The notes below the pieces were generated by a model. That model had not been told where the DNA came from. It worked only from the letters and a program-made list of their open reading frames with translations, and ran no database searches. Below, piece after piece: positions 10,081-19,077 of a DNA stretch of 64,000 bases. Every line of letters begins with the position of its first letter. Positions within the stretch are counted from its first letter, which is position 1. The stretch is from NCBI GenBank assembly GCA_023212725.1, contig JALBYF010000071.1:1-64000 (forward strand), in the 5' to 3' direction. The translations under genes were made by a program, and so were the position numbers. The DNA is from Tranzscheliella williamsii (lineage: Eukaryota; Basidiomycota; Ustilaginomycetes; Ustilaginales; Ustilaginaceae).

Positions 10081-12414
10081 ATGGACTCCATATCGGGCGA
10101 CCAATGGGTGGGCGAGTATGCGCGGTGGGTCCGCGTCCACGAGGCTAAGCTCGGCGACACCGTGCGACGCACTGCCCAGCAGACACCGAGCAATGGCAGT
10201 GCCAGCGCAGGCTTCTCTGCAAGCCTCTGGAATGTGGTCAGTCTTGGCACGGCCTCTTCGAGCCACGCTTCTGGACCGCCAACAGCGGCAGCCCGGCCGA
10301 TGCTGCTCAGGCAGAATCCGCATCATCTCTACTACCTTCTGATCCGCTTCGAGGCGCTCGGCCTCCCTGTCGGCCCGCTGGACGTGCCGATTATGTCGTC
10401 AGCGCGGCCGACTTCGTATTTCTCGTTCGTCTCTGCGAAAACCCAGAAGCAAGACGACGATGCCCTCTCGCTCAGCTCGATCCGCAGCCGCATGAGCATG
10501 GTCTCGTCCAGCTTCAGCACCATGTCTTGGTTCTCGAGCGCACCTGCCAAGCAGGACCCGGCAAAGGACCTCAAGTACATTTACTCGTGCTTGACCAAGG
10601 TGCCTGCTGTGCGTCTCGGGCCCATACCAGCACGCAAGCTGGTCCAGGATTTCGAGGACTGCCCTGGCCAATCCGCCGTCAGCATGGATGTCTTGAAGAA
10701 TCTACAGATTCTGGAGCTCGACGACGTGGATCCAAGGACCTTGATTGGTTGGGATCGGCTCAGTATGCAGCTGCGGAGTCTTAGCTGCAAGAAGAGCACA
10801 CTCGAGGACATCACCGATCTGCTTGTGGACCTTGTCGTGACCGATGCCAAGCGCAGACGAGGAGACAAGGTGACGCCAAAGAGGAGGATCCTGCATCGAA
10901 ACGGCCCAGGATCCGCGACCTCTGCCTCCAACACGGATGTCGACGACAACGAGGATGCCGCGCAGGCAGACACGGCAGGACAAGATGCGCCGGCACCGAC
11001 CTTGCCCAGCGAGCTGCCCTCGCTCTCGTGGCACTTCCTCCGACATCTCAGCCTCGCGGACAATAACCTGACCTTTGTCCCGACCGAGCCTCTGCTCTGC
11101 TTGTCCGGCCTCACCCATCTCGATCTCTCCTCGAATCTGCTCAATGTGGTTCCTCCGTCGCTGGTGCATCTGCCATCACTGACATCACTCAACATGGCCG
11201 ACAATCTGGTCGACTCGGTGCTGGGCATCTACGACACGCTGAAGAGCATTCGCGTTCTCAATCTCGCCAAGAACCGGCTCGAGAGCCTGTGTGGGCTAGA
11301 GCGGCTGTACACGCTGGAGCGCGTCGATCTGCGCACCAACTACATCTACGAAGCCGGCGAAGTCGGGCGGCTGGCGACGCTGCCGAAGATCCAGGAGGCC
11401 TGGGTCAAGGGGAATCCTCTGGTCGAAGAGCTGGCAGACTACCGGGTGGAGTGCTTTGTCGAGTTTGCCAGTGAAGGCCGCTCGGTCGTGCTGGATGGCG
11501 AGGCGGCTGGCTTCTTTGAGAAGCAGCGCGTCGCCGAGCGGGTGCCGCATGCCCAGGCGATGTATGCACGCGCTTCTGCCGCCAGGGGCACGCAGACCGA
11601 CGAGGACGAAGCCAGGCTGTCGAGCGACGCGACGAGCCGGAGCGCCAGCGTAGTCAAAAACGTCCGGCACCGTGGCGGGTCGGCTGTGCAGCGTGCCCCA
11701 CGCAGTGCGCCGGCCAGGGCGGTTGACGTGCTTGCCCGACCGAGCGCCACGGAATCGGACGCAGCGACGCCGCCATTGCCGAGCACACAGCCCGTGGCGC
11801 CGCAGTCAGGCACAGCAGGCCCGCACGGCCGGCGACGCAACCCGCGCATCGTCGAACTTGACACCTCGCCGATCAAGCCAGCGCCGACTCCGAGGGGCGG
11901 CACCGCTGGATCGTCGTTGGGAGCAGAAACCGGGGGCATGCTGTCGGACTCGGACCTGATCAAGCAAGCGGCGCTGTCGGGCGACAAGGATGGCGCGATG
12001 GCGTCGCCCGCTAAGCCGACGCCGGGCGGTTCGGCGATGGACGCGCGCGGAGCGGGTGGCGATGCCGAGCCTGCGCACAGCCTGCGCACGCGGACGATGA
12101 GCGCGCGCCACCGCAGCGCACGCCGCTCCCGCCTCACCGCCAGCATGTACAACCCCGACATCCCCCCCACCACCACCCCCGCCGAAACGCCTGCGCAGAC
12201 AGATACAGATACTACACCCCCCCGCGCCGACGCTTTCCGCCGCCGCATCCAGGCACTCAAGACCGAAGTCGGCGACGACTGGCTCCGCCTCCTCGCGCGC
12301 GGCGGCTCCAACCGCGCCTCGATGCTCTGGGACACTCCCCCGCCCGCAGACACCCCCCCCACCCCGCGCCCCAAGGACAGCAATCCCGCCGATCCGCGCC
12401 ACGCCCCGTCTTAA
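10081..12414 (+). CDS. Leucine-rich-repeat protein
   Basis: The likely start is the ATG at 10081 (MDSISGDQWVGEYARWVRVH), giving 777 aa. The frame is open upstream to an ATG at 9745, but that extension of 112 residues overlaps the divergent promoter and looks non-conserved. The N-terminal part has HHLYYLLIRFEALGLPVGPL, a conserved-looking segment. Residues about 313-480 hold five or six leucine-rich repeats of the LxxLxLxxNxL type (HLSLADNNLTFVP, HLDLSSNLLNVVP, VLNLAKNRLESL, VDLRTNYIYEAGE) ending in an LRR cap (WVKGNPLVEELADYRVECF). The C-terminal 300 residues are low-complexity, with a helical end (RRIQALKTEVGDDWLRLLA). The arrangement recalls fungal LRR proteins related to the LKB1-interacting protein. 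Function is unknown, probably a protein-protein scaffold. Confidence 0.78.
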   Translation: MDSISGDQWVGEYARWVRVHEAKLGDTVRRTAQQTPSNGSASAGFSASLWNVVSLGTASSSHASGPPTAAARPMLLRQNPHHLYYLLIRFEALGLPVGPLDVPIMSSARPTSYFSFVSAKTQKQDDDALSLSSIRSRMSMVSSSFSTMSWFSSAPAKQDPAKDLKYIYSCLTKVPAVRLGPIPARKLVQDFEDCPGQSAVSMDVLKNLQILELDDVDPRTLIGWDRLSMQLRSLSCKKSTLEDITDLLVDLVVTDAKRRRGDKVTPKRRILHRNGPGSATSASNTDVDDNEDAAQADTAGQDAPAPTLPSELPSLSWHFLRHLSLADNNLTFVPTEPLLCLSGLTHLDLSSNLLNVVPPSLVHLPSLTSLNMADNLVDSVLGIYDTLKSIRVLNLAKNRLESLCGLERLYTLERVDLRTNYIYEAGEVGRLATLPKIQEAWVKGNPLVEELADYRVECFVEFASEGRSVVLDGEAAGFFEKQRVAERVPHAQAMYARASAARGTQTDEDEARLSSDATSRSASVVKNVRHRGGSAVQRAPRSAPARAVDVLARPSATESDAATPPLPSTQPVAPQSGTAGPHGRRRNPRIVELDTSPIKPAPTPRGGTAGSSLGAETGGMLSDSDLIKQAALSGDKDGAMASPAKPTPGGSAMDARGAGGDAEPAHSLRTRTMSARHRSARRSRLTASMYNPDIPPTTTPAETPAQTDTDTTPPRADAFRRRIQALKTEVGDDWLRLLARGGSNRASMLWDTPPPADTPPTPRPKDSNPADPRHAPS

Positions 12415-12614
12415 CCCGCCCCCACGCCGCGCTACTATACCACTTGCAGCGGAAGCGTGTTGCCAAGTTTAATCAAAGCGATTCGCACGGTGGCGCGCTG
12501 ATGGGTAATGGGACGTGTGCGGTATCACAAGCGGGCGTCTTGTCGGTAACACGGGCGCGCGGCCGGACACGGACACAGGCACAGAGAACGAGGAGACGGT
12601 TGCGGTGCGGTGGG

Positions 12615-14525
12615 CTAGTCGGCGCGAAAGTAGCGCTGGACGACGGGGTTGGACGTTTCCTCGTGGAACTGGTAGCCGAGGTGGGCGAGGAAGGCGTGGA
12701 AGGCGGCGTCGCGGGCGGGGGGGACCTGGATGCCGACGAGGACCTTGCCAAGGTCGGCGCCGTGGTTGCGGTAGTGGAAGAGCGAGACGTTCCACTCGCT
12801 CTCGAGGCCGACGAGGAACTTGCGCAGCGCGCCGGGGCGCTCGGGGAACTCGAAGCGGAAGATGCGCTCGTTGGCGACGTGCGTCTTGCCGCCGACCATG
12901 TAGCGCAGATGCGACTTGGACACCTCGTCCCCCGAGATGTCGATCGCCGGCATCCCATCCGCGGCCAGCCGCGCCAGCAGCGTCTCGAGCTCCGACACCT
13001 CCGACCCCGCCGCTGCCCCCAACGCCTCTGCCACCTTGACCGGGTCCGAGCCCCCCTCCGCCCCCAACGCACCATTGCTGCGCGCCGCGGCAGTAACCAC
13101 CGCTTCAGGCACCGGCAGGGTAGCCGCCGCGCCGATTTCGGCATCCTGGGCGCGAGCAAGGGGCTGGGCGTGGACGCCGTCGAGCATAAACGAGAGGAAG
13201 ATCTGCGCCTTGTCCTCGGCGCTGTAGCGGTAGCTGAACTCGGTGACGTTGCGCGGGTGGATGTGGCCGTGGAGCCGGAGGAACGAGCCGGGCCGCTCGG
13301 GGATCTGAATGCTGAGCAGCGCCTCCTTGTTCTCGCCAAGCTCGGCACGCTCGGCGACGAAGCGCAGCCGGCCAAAGTTCATATTGGCGCCCGAGACGAG
13401 CGCGACAAACTTGCTCCCCGTGCCGGCGAGCCGGTGGGTGGCAATGTAGCGCTTCATGCCGGCAACGGCGAGCGCGCCCGCAGGCTCGGGAATGCTGCGC
13501 GTGTCCTCAAAGACGTCCTTGATGGCAGCGCAGATCTCGTCGTTGCTGACGCGGACGACGCCGTCGACATGCTGCCGACAGACGCGGAAGCACTCTTCCC
13601 CGACGATGCGCACCGCCGTGCCGTCGCTGAAGAGCCCCACCTGGTCGAGCAAAACGCGGCGCCCGGCAGCGAGCGACTGCGCCAGCGCGTCGCCGTCAAA
13701 CGTCTCGACGCCAATCACCTTGACGTGGGGCGGGGCGATGCGCTTGATGTAGGACGAGACACCGGCGAGCAGACCGCCGCCACCGACGCAGCAGAAGATC
13801 GCATCGACGTTGGACATGTCGGTCTGGCGGCAGATCTCGACGGCGATGGTGCCCTGGCCGGCGATGACGCGCGGATGGTCAAAGGGCGGGATGATGGTGA
13901 GGCCGTAGGCGTGAGAGAGGCGGGTGCACTCGGCCTTGGCCTCGTCAAAGTCCTGGCCGAAGAGGACCACCTTGGCGCCGAGCCGCTTTACGTTGGCGGT
14001 CTTGATGGAAGGCGTGCCCTTGGGCATGACAATGGTACACGGGATGGAGAGGTGGGCGCCGGCCATGGCGACGCCCTGCGCATGGTTGCCCGCCGAGCAC
14101 GCAATGACGCCCTTCCACTTTTGCTCCGAGTCGAGCTGCTGCATCATGTTGAACGCGCCGCGCAGCTTGAAGCTAAACACGGGCTGCAGATCCTCGCGCT
14201 TGAGCAGCACCTGGCAGCCAGTCTTGGCCGACAGATTCACGCCGGGCTGCAGCGGTGTCTGCTTGACCAGATCGTAGACGTCGGCATTGAGGATGAGGCG
14301 GAGGTAGTCGGGCGTGTTGTCCGCCTGCATGCAATGCGGTGGCAGATCAGCATACAGATGCGTCGGCGGAGCATCCCCCTCAGACGGAGTAGGTGGGGCC
14401 GTCGGCGCCACGTCGTTCTCTACCAACCCCTTGCCCGACGGAAAGGGCCCGGCGAGGTAGGCTGCGGCCGAGCTGGACGCAGACGCAGACGCAACCGACG
14501 CCGAGGCGGACGCTGCTGTGGACAT
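12615..14525 (-). CDS. ILV1: Threonine dehydratase (threonine deaminase)
   Basis: A 636-aa frame from the ATG at 14525. The enzyme converts L-threonine to 2-oxobutanoate and ammonia, the first step of isoleucine synthesis, normally in mitochondria. The PLP-binding core is complete: the Schiff-base Lys lies in SFKLRGAFN near residue 118, followed by [10 protein letters not shown] and the glycine-rich [12 protein letters not shown]. Two ACT-like regulatory segments follow ([15 protein letters not shown], then [16 protein letters not shown]), the sites for isoleucine and valine control in this family. The N-terminus is an Ala/Ser run with no Arg, so no clear mitochondrial presequence is visible; a short upstream exon may be missing. 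It converges on the LRR gene (gap about 200 bp) and is divergent from NUG1. Confidence 0.92.
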   Translation of the reverse strand: MSTAASASASVASASASSSAAAYLAGPFPSGKGLVENDVAPTAPPTPSEGDAPPTHLYADLPPHCMQADNTPDYLRLILNADVYDLVKQTPLQPGVNLSAKTGCQVLLKREDLQPVFSFKLRGAFNMMQQLDSEQKWKGVIACSAGNHAQGVAMAGAHLSIPCTIVMPKGTPSIKTANVKRLGAKVVLFGQDFDEAKAECTRLSHAYGLTIIPPFDHPRVIAGQGTIAVEICRQTDMSNVDAIFCCVGGGGLLAGVSSYIKRIAPPHVKVIGVETFDGDALAQSLAAGRRVLLDQVGLFSDGTAVRIVGEECFRVCRQHVDGVVRVSNDEICAAIKDVFEDTRSIPEPAGALAVAGMKRYIATHRLAGTGSKFVALVSGANMNFGRLRFVAERAELGENKEALLSIQIPERPGSFLRLHGHIHPRNVTEFSYRYSAEDKAQIFLSFMLDGVHAQPLARAQDAEIGAAATLPVPEAVVTAAARSNGALGAEGGSDPVKVAEALGAAAGSEVSELETLLARLAADGMPAIDISGDEVSKSHLRYMVGGKTHVANERIFRFEFPERPGALRKFLVGLESEWNVSLFHYRNHGADLGKVLVGIQVPPARDAAFHAFLAHLGYQFHEETSNPVVQRYFRAD

Positions 14526-14994
14526 TGTAAGCGTCACGATAGTCGGCCACTTTTTCCTCGCTGCAGCTTCTAGTTGTACTGCTGTTGGTGTTGGTGTCGG
14601 TGTTTGTGTCGGTATTGGTGTTGGAGTTGGTGCCGGTGGTGGTGGTGATCTGGCTACTGATGGTGGTCTGGCTGGTCTTGGCTGGGGCTGCTTCTGCTGC
14701 TTCTTGATTCTTCTCAGCTTGCGCGATATAACATACTGCAGCCCCGCAGAGCATCTCCAAATCTAACATGCTTATTTCACATGGCTGGTTTGTAAGCATG
14801 ACTTGTGACTCGATGCCGGCGTTGTTAAGCCTTGCGTTGGAATTTTTTTGCGGTTGGAGTGTGACTTTTGATTGCCGCTGTACGGCCGCACGAGAGAAGA
14901 AGTGGTAGACTTGGGCGAAGCGCTGTCACTGAGCTCATCTCTCGTCTTACCTCCTCTCTATGCCCATCCAGCCCGCAGCAACCGTCTGGCAGCC
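14526..14994. promoter_or_regulatory. Divergent promoter region ILV1 / NUG1
   Basis: Only 469 bp separate the two start codons. The part near ILV1 (about 14577-14650) is a GT-rich low-complexity run of imperfect GTTGGTGTTGGTGT repeats. No further gene is supported. Confidence 0.45.
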
Positions 14995-17172
14995 ATGGGA
15001 CGCCAACGCAAGGAGGATCGCCAGGCGCGCAAGAAGACCAAGATCGGTCTCGCCTCGGCCCAGCTTCACAGCACCGCCACCGCCCCGGCCCTCGGCAAGC
15101 AATCCTCCCATGCCAGCTTTGTCTTCAACAAGAACCAGTTCCCCAGCCTCGTCAACAAGGGCAAGGCCAAACACGAGCAAGCCCAGCAGCAGCACAAGCA
15201 GCAGCAGCACAAGTTACACCAGCAAGGGACTATGGATATCGACGATGGGGAACCGACGGTGGAGGCTGTTGACAAGGACCGCCGCAGGGAGGAGATCGCC
15301 GGGGCGGCTGCCTATAGCAATGCCGAAGCCACAGAGGCGGAACTCGAAGCGTCGATCTCGGACGACGCGCTGAGAGCGGCTGTGATGCCGCTCGATCCGA
15401 CGCTGACGGGGCGGCGCGATTCGTCGATCAAAGCGTACATGCGCGAGCTGCGCAAGGTGGTGGACAATGCCGACGTTCTGCTCGAGGTGCTGGATGCCCG
15501 GGACCCGCTGGGATGTCGCTCGCTCGAGACGGAGCGCATGCTGCTGCGCGCCGGCAAAAAGGTAGTGCTGATCCTCAACAAGATCGACCTGGTGCCCAAG
15601 TCCAACGTCGAGGCGTGGCTCAAGTATCTGCGCCACGACTTCCCCACGCTCGCCTTCAAGGCCTCGACCCAGTCGCAGCGGACGCATCTCTCGCAGGGTG
15701 CAAGCTCGGTGTACAGCAATTCGAGCGGCGCCTCGTCCAGCACCGCCGCCATCCAGGGCGGGTCCGAGGCCATTGGCGCCGGCGCCCTGCTGCAGCTGAT
15801 CAAGAACTACTCGCGCAATCTGAACCTCAAGAGCTCGATCGCCGTGGGCGTCTTTGGCGCGCCCAACGTCGGCAAGTCTTCGATCATCAACTCGCTCAAG
15901 CGCGCGCGCGTCTGCAGCGTCGCCTCGACGCCCGGCCACACCAAGGTGGTGCAGAGCGTGATGCTGGACAAGTCGGTCCGGCTGCTGGACTGTCCGGGCA
16001 TTGTCTTCTCCGACGAGAGCGCCGCGGGGGCCGAGGCGCTGGGGCTCTCGGCGGACGAGGTGCAGCTGCGGCGGCAGTCGGCGCTGCTGCGCAACGTGGT
16101 CAAGGTGGAGCTGGTCGAGGATCCAATCACGCCGGTCGAGGCGATCATGGCGCGCGTCGAGCCCGCGCATCTCTGCCAGGTCTACGGGCTGGAGTACTTT
16201 CAGGAGCGGAATGCGCAGGATCTGCTCATGCGGATCGCGCTCCAGCGCGGCCGTCTCTCGCGCGGCGGCAAGATCGACCTGGACGGCGCCGCGCGCTCGG
16301 TGCTGCACGACTGGAACATCGGCCGCATCCACTACTATACCCACCCGCCTGCGCTCCACCGTTCCGCGCTGCTCACCGCCGCCACGCCAACGTCGGCGAC
16401 CGCCTCGACGCGCGACAATCTCGAGCAGAGCGCTGCCATCCTGAGCGGCTTTAGCGAGGCGTTTGATCTCGCCGGCCTCTTGGGCGATGCCGATGCCGAG
16501 GTGTTTGGCAACGGCACGGGCGAGGCGTACGGCTTTGCGCCCGAGCCGCCCGCGCCGCGCTATGCGCCCACCTCGCCGCACCCAGCCGATCCCGTCGACG
16601 AACCCGCGCAGGCCGTCGTGGCGGTGCAAGATGAGGCGGACACGGCGGCAGCAGTGACCGACGGCGAGGCGGGCGACACATCGCGCGCGTCGGCACTCGG
16701 CAAGCGCGCCCGCCCACCGCGCGACGACTCGGACTCGGACACCGAGTCCACCCACCCCGCGCTTCCTCCCGGCCTCGACCCCGCCGAGCTATCCGACAGC
16801 GAGACCGACGCCGTCGCCGACGGTGGCGCGGTGATGGTGCGGGAGGTGGGGACACTGGGGGCCCAGCGGGCGGCCGAGCTGGGGCGCGCCTTCTCCCACA
16901 CCGAGCTGGCACAGATGGCGCTCCCCGCCGGCGCCGCTCGCCGCCGCCTCAAGAAGCTCCGCAAGCGCGCCGACCGCGCCGGCGCCGCGCTCGCCCGCCA
17001 CTTCGACCACGACCTCTGGCAACTCGGCACCCCCGCCCCCCCCGCCCCGCCCTCCCCCGACGCCCCCGACCCGCGCGCCCCCACCGGGTCCCGCTTCGAC
17101 GCGCTCTTCCCCACCGACGATCCCCTCCCCACCGACGAAGCGGCACAGGACGACGACGCGGAAGAACTCTAA
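14995..17172 (+). CDS. NUG1: Nucleostemin-like nucleolar GTPase (Nug1/Grn1 family)
   Basis: A 725-aa protein from the ATG at 14995 (MGRQRKEDRQARKKTKIG); the frame upstream has no ATG. The basic N-terminus is that of the GNL3_N domain. The GTPase is circularly permuted, as expected: G4 LILNKIDLVPK near 194 comes before G1 GAPNVGKSSIINSLKR near 290 and G3 LLDCPGI near 331. The stretch VLLEVLDARDPLGCR is characteristic of nucleostemin, Nug1 and Grn1. These proteins act in the nucleolus and nucleus in 60S ribosomal subunit maturation and export. The C-terminal 250 residues are longer than in yeast, acidic and Pro/Ala-rich, ending in a basic patch (ARRRLKKLRKRADR) and a Pro/Asp tail. It converges on the MSY1 gene with a gap of about 93 bp. 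Confidence 0.88.
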   Translation: MGRQRKEDRQARKKTKIGLASAQLHSTATAPALGKQSSHASFVFNKNQFPSLVNKGKAKHEQAQQQHKQQQHKLHQQGTMDIDDGEPTVEAVDKDRRREEIAGAAAYSNAEATEAELEASISDDALRAAVMPLDPTLTGRRDSSIKAYMRELRKVVDNADVLLEVLDARDPLGCRSLETERMLLRAGKKVVLILNKIDLVPKSNVEAWLKYLRHDFPTLAFKASTQSQRTHLSQGASSVYSNSSGASSSTAAIQGGSEAIGAGALLQLIKNYSRNLNLKSSIAVGVFGAPNVGKSSIINSLKRARVCSVASTPGHTKVVQSVMLDKSVRLLDCPGIVFSDESAAGAEALGLSADEVQLRRQSALLRNVVKVELVEDPITPVEAIMARVEPAHLCQVYGLEYFQERNAQDLLMRIALQRGRLSRGGKIDLDGAARSVLHDWNIGRIHYYTHPPALHRSALLTAATPTSATASTRDNLEQSAAILSGFSEAFDLAGLLGDADAEVFGNGTGEAYGFAPEPPAPRYAPTSPHPADPVDEPAQAVVAVQDEADTAAAVTDGEAGDTSRASALGKRARPPRDDSDSDTESTHPALPPGLDPAELSDSETDAVADGGAVMVREVGTLGAQRAAELGRAFSHTELAQMALPAGAARRRLKKLRKRADRAGAALARHFDHDLWQLGTPAPPAPPSPDAPDPRAPTGSRFDALFPTDDPLPTDEAAQDDDAEEL

Positions 17173-17265
17173 CCGCGCGCGCGCACAACGTCTAGCGTGC
17201 ACCAGCCATTTCTCGTGTGAATGCGATCGATTGTGTGGATAGTGTGACTGGCGAGGGGTGGGGGG

Positions 17266-18870
17266 CTAGGGGTCGACGCGGAGGAAGCGGTGGGCGGACT
17301 TGCCCGCGCGGAGGAGGCAGAAGCGCGCCGGCGCCGGCCGGGCAGGGCGGAGATGGTGCGGCTCGATCAGCACCCGGCCGGCACCGCGGAGCGGCTCGTG
17401 GTTGACGTACAGCGCGCCGCCCGCCAGCAGCCGCCGCGCGTGCGCGCGCGACGCCGCCAGCCCCGCCCGCACCACAACCCGCGTCACATCCTCCGTCGCC
17501 AGCTCCCCCGCCGACACCCGGTGGACGAGCGCGGCGGGAACCATGTCCAAATCCAGATCCTCTAGTCCGTCCAGTCCGTCCATACCGTCCATACCGTCGG
17601 GGGAGTTGGGATGGAGGAGGTGGGTGAGGCGGCGGGCGGTGATGGCGGCGGGGAGGCCGCGGACGAGGGTGGTGAGGTGGTCTGCGAGGGCGCGCTGGGG
17701 GATACGGAGGGGGGGGTGGGCGGTATGGCGGGCGAGGAGGTGGGCGATGTGGGCCGGGGGGAGCAGGGTGAGCGCCAGCAGGTAGCGCTCGACGTCGGCG
17801 TCGGGGGTGCGCAGGAAGAACTGGTAGAAGTCGAGGTCGGTGGTGCGCGCCGGGTCGAGCCAGACCGCATTGCCTGCGCTCTTGCCAAACTTGGCGCCGC
17901 CGGCCGTGGTCAGCAGCGGCAGCGTCAGCCCGTAAGCCGGCTCCTCGGCCAGACCGCGCATGCGCCGGATCAGATCGATCCCGGCAACAATATTGCCCAG
18001 CTGGTCCGACCCGCCCACCTGCACCGTACATCCGTGCATCCCATGCAGCACGTGGAAGTCATACGCCTGCAGCAGCTGGTAGCTGAACTCGGTGTACGAC
18101 ATGCCGCCGCCGCCCGCGCCTGCCCCCGGCGCCAGCCGCGACGCTACGCTCTCGCGCGCCAGCATGTGCGTCAGCCGCGCATGCCGCCCCACGCTGCCGA
18201 GAAAGTCGAGCAGCGACACCTCCCGCGTCCAGCTCAGGTTGTTCAGCAGTGTCACGCCCATCGCCAAGCGCGTGCCCTTCTCCCCCGGCCGATCCATCTG
18301 CTCTTGTGCAGGCGCTTGCGGCGGTGGGGGGGGATGTTGGGGGTCGTTGGTGGTGTAGTAGTGTTGGACGTTGAGGAAGAAGGAGTGCAGTTGGGCCTGG
18401 AGGGCGGTGACGTTGTGGTGGAGGGTGGTGGGGTCGAGGGCGTTGCGCTCGGTGGAGCGGCCGGAGGGGTCGCCGATGCTGCCGGTGGCGCCGCCGACGA
18501 CGACGAGCGGGCGGTGGCCGGCGCGCGCCAGGTGGGCGAGCGTGACCAGCGGCAGCAGGTTGCCGACGTGCAGGCTGTCCGCGCTCGGGTCCACGCCCGA
18601 GTACACCGTCCGCGGCCCCCCCGCCAAGTGCCCGCGCACCGCCCGCGACGTCATCCCCTGCACCAACCCGCGCGCCTCCAACTCCCCCAGCACATCCCCC
18701 ACCCCCGCCGCCACCGTCGTCACCGTCCGCACCCCCCCCACCCCCAACCCCCGCACTGCCCTTCGCGCTCCCAGCATCTCCGCACAACACCGCGCAGCGC
18801 CTGCTTGCCTCGCTATCTCGCCAGCCAGCTCGTTCGTCGGCCGGTATATGTTGGTGGTGGGCCAACCCAT
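17266..18870 (-). CDS. MSY1: Tyrosyl-tRNA synthetase, mitochondrial
   Basis: A class I aminoacyl-tRNA synthetase of the bacterial/mitochondrial TyrRS type. From the ATG at 18870 it is 534 aa. A second in-frame ATG at 18777 (MLGARRAVRGLGVGGVRTV) would give 503 aa and a better mitochondrial presequence, so the start is uncertain. The signature HVGN of the HIGH box lies in DPSADSLHVGNLLPL, followed by GGATGSIGDPSGR. The tyrosine-site region GGSDQLGNI is present. KFGKS takes the place of KMSKS, as is usual in this family. A C-terminal S4-like RNA-binding segment (AGLAASRAHARRLLAGGALYV) completes the protein. A serine/glycine-rich insert lies near the catalytic core. It charges mitochondrial tRNA-Tyr. 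It is in tandem with UTP13 upstream. Confidence 0.88.
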   Translation of the reverse strand: MGWPTTNIYRPTNELAGEIARQAGAARCCAEMLGARRAVRGLGVGGVRTVTTVAAGVGDVLGELEARGLVQGMTSRAVRGHLAGGPRTVYSGVDPSADSLHVGNLLPLVTLAHLARAGHRPLVVVGGATGSIGDPSGRSTERNALDPTTLHHNVTALQAQLHSFFLNVQHYYTTNDPQHPPPPPQAPAQEQMDRPGEKGTRLAMGVTLLNNLSWTREVSLLDFLGSVGRHARLTHMLARESVASRLAPGAGAGGGGMSYTEFSYQLLQAYDFHVLHGMHGCTVQVGGSDQLGNIVAGIDLIRRMRGLAEEPAYGLTLPLLTTAGGAKFGKSAGNAVWLDPARTTDLDFYQFFLRTPDADVERYLLALTLLPPAHIAHLLARHTAHPPLRIPQRALADHLTTLVRGLPAAITARRLTHLLHPNSPDGMDGMDGLDGLEDLDLDMVPAALVHRVSAGELATEDVTRVVVRAGLAASRAHARRLLAGGALYVNHEPLRGAGRVLIEPHHLRPARPAPARFCLLRAGKSAHRFLRVDP

Positions 18871-19077
18871 CACGGCGCAAACCTTCGCACTCCAATCCAG
18901 ACTTGGATCTCGGATCACGGAACACGGACCTCGGGCCTCGGAACAGGGGGAAGCTTTTAGTGTTGTTAGATCTTCCACTCCCCCCTTCTCGAAAGCGCAG
19001 AGCAAAGCGACGTACGCGCGCTAAGATGGTGAATGCGGTACACTGGGGCGGTCCGAGGCAGGTGCGGGCGTGCGGAT

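Noticed and set aside
12444..14573. 709-codon plus-strand frame opposite threonine deaminase
   Set aside because: It is antisense to the full ILV1 coding region in GC-rich DNA, where long shadow frames are expected. Its composition is a mirror of the real gene and no domain is visible.
15214..16755. 513-codon minus-strand frame opposite NUG1
   Set aside because: Antisense shadow of the NUG1 GTPase caused by high GC; no recognisable motif.
17611..18960. 449-codon plus-strand frame opposite MSY1
   Set aside because: Antisense shadow of the tyrosyl-tRNA synthetase gene with abnormal His/Arg/Pro-rich text.
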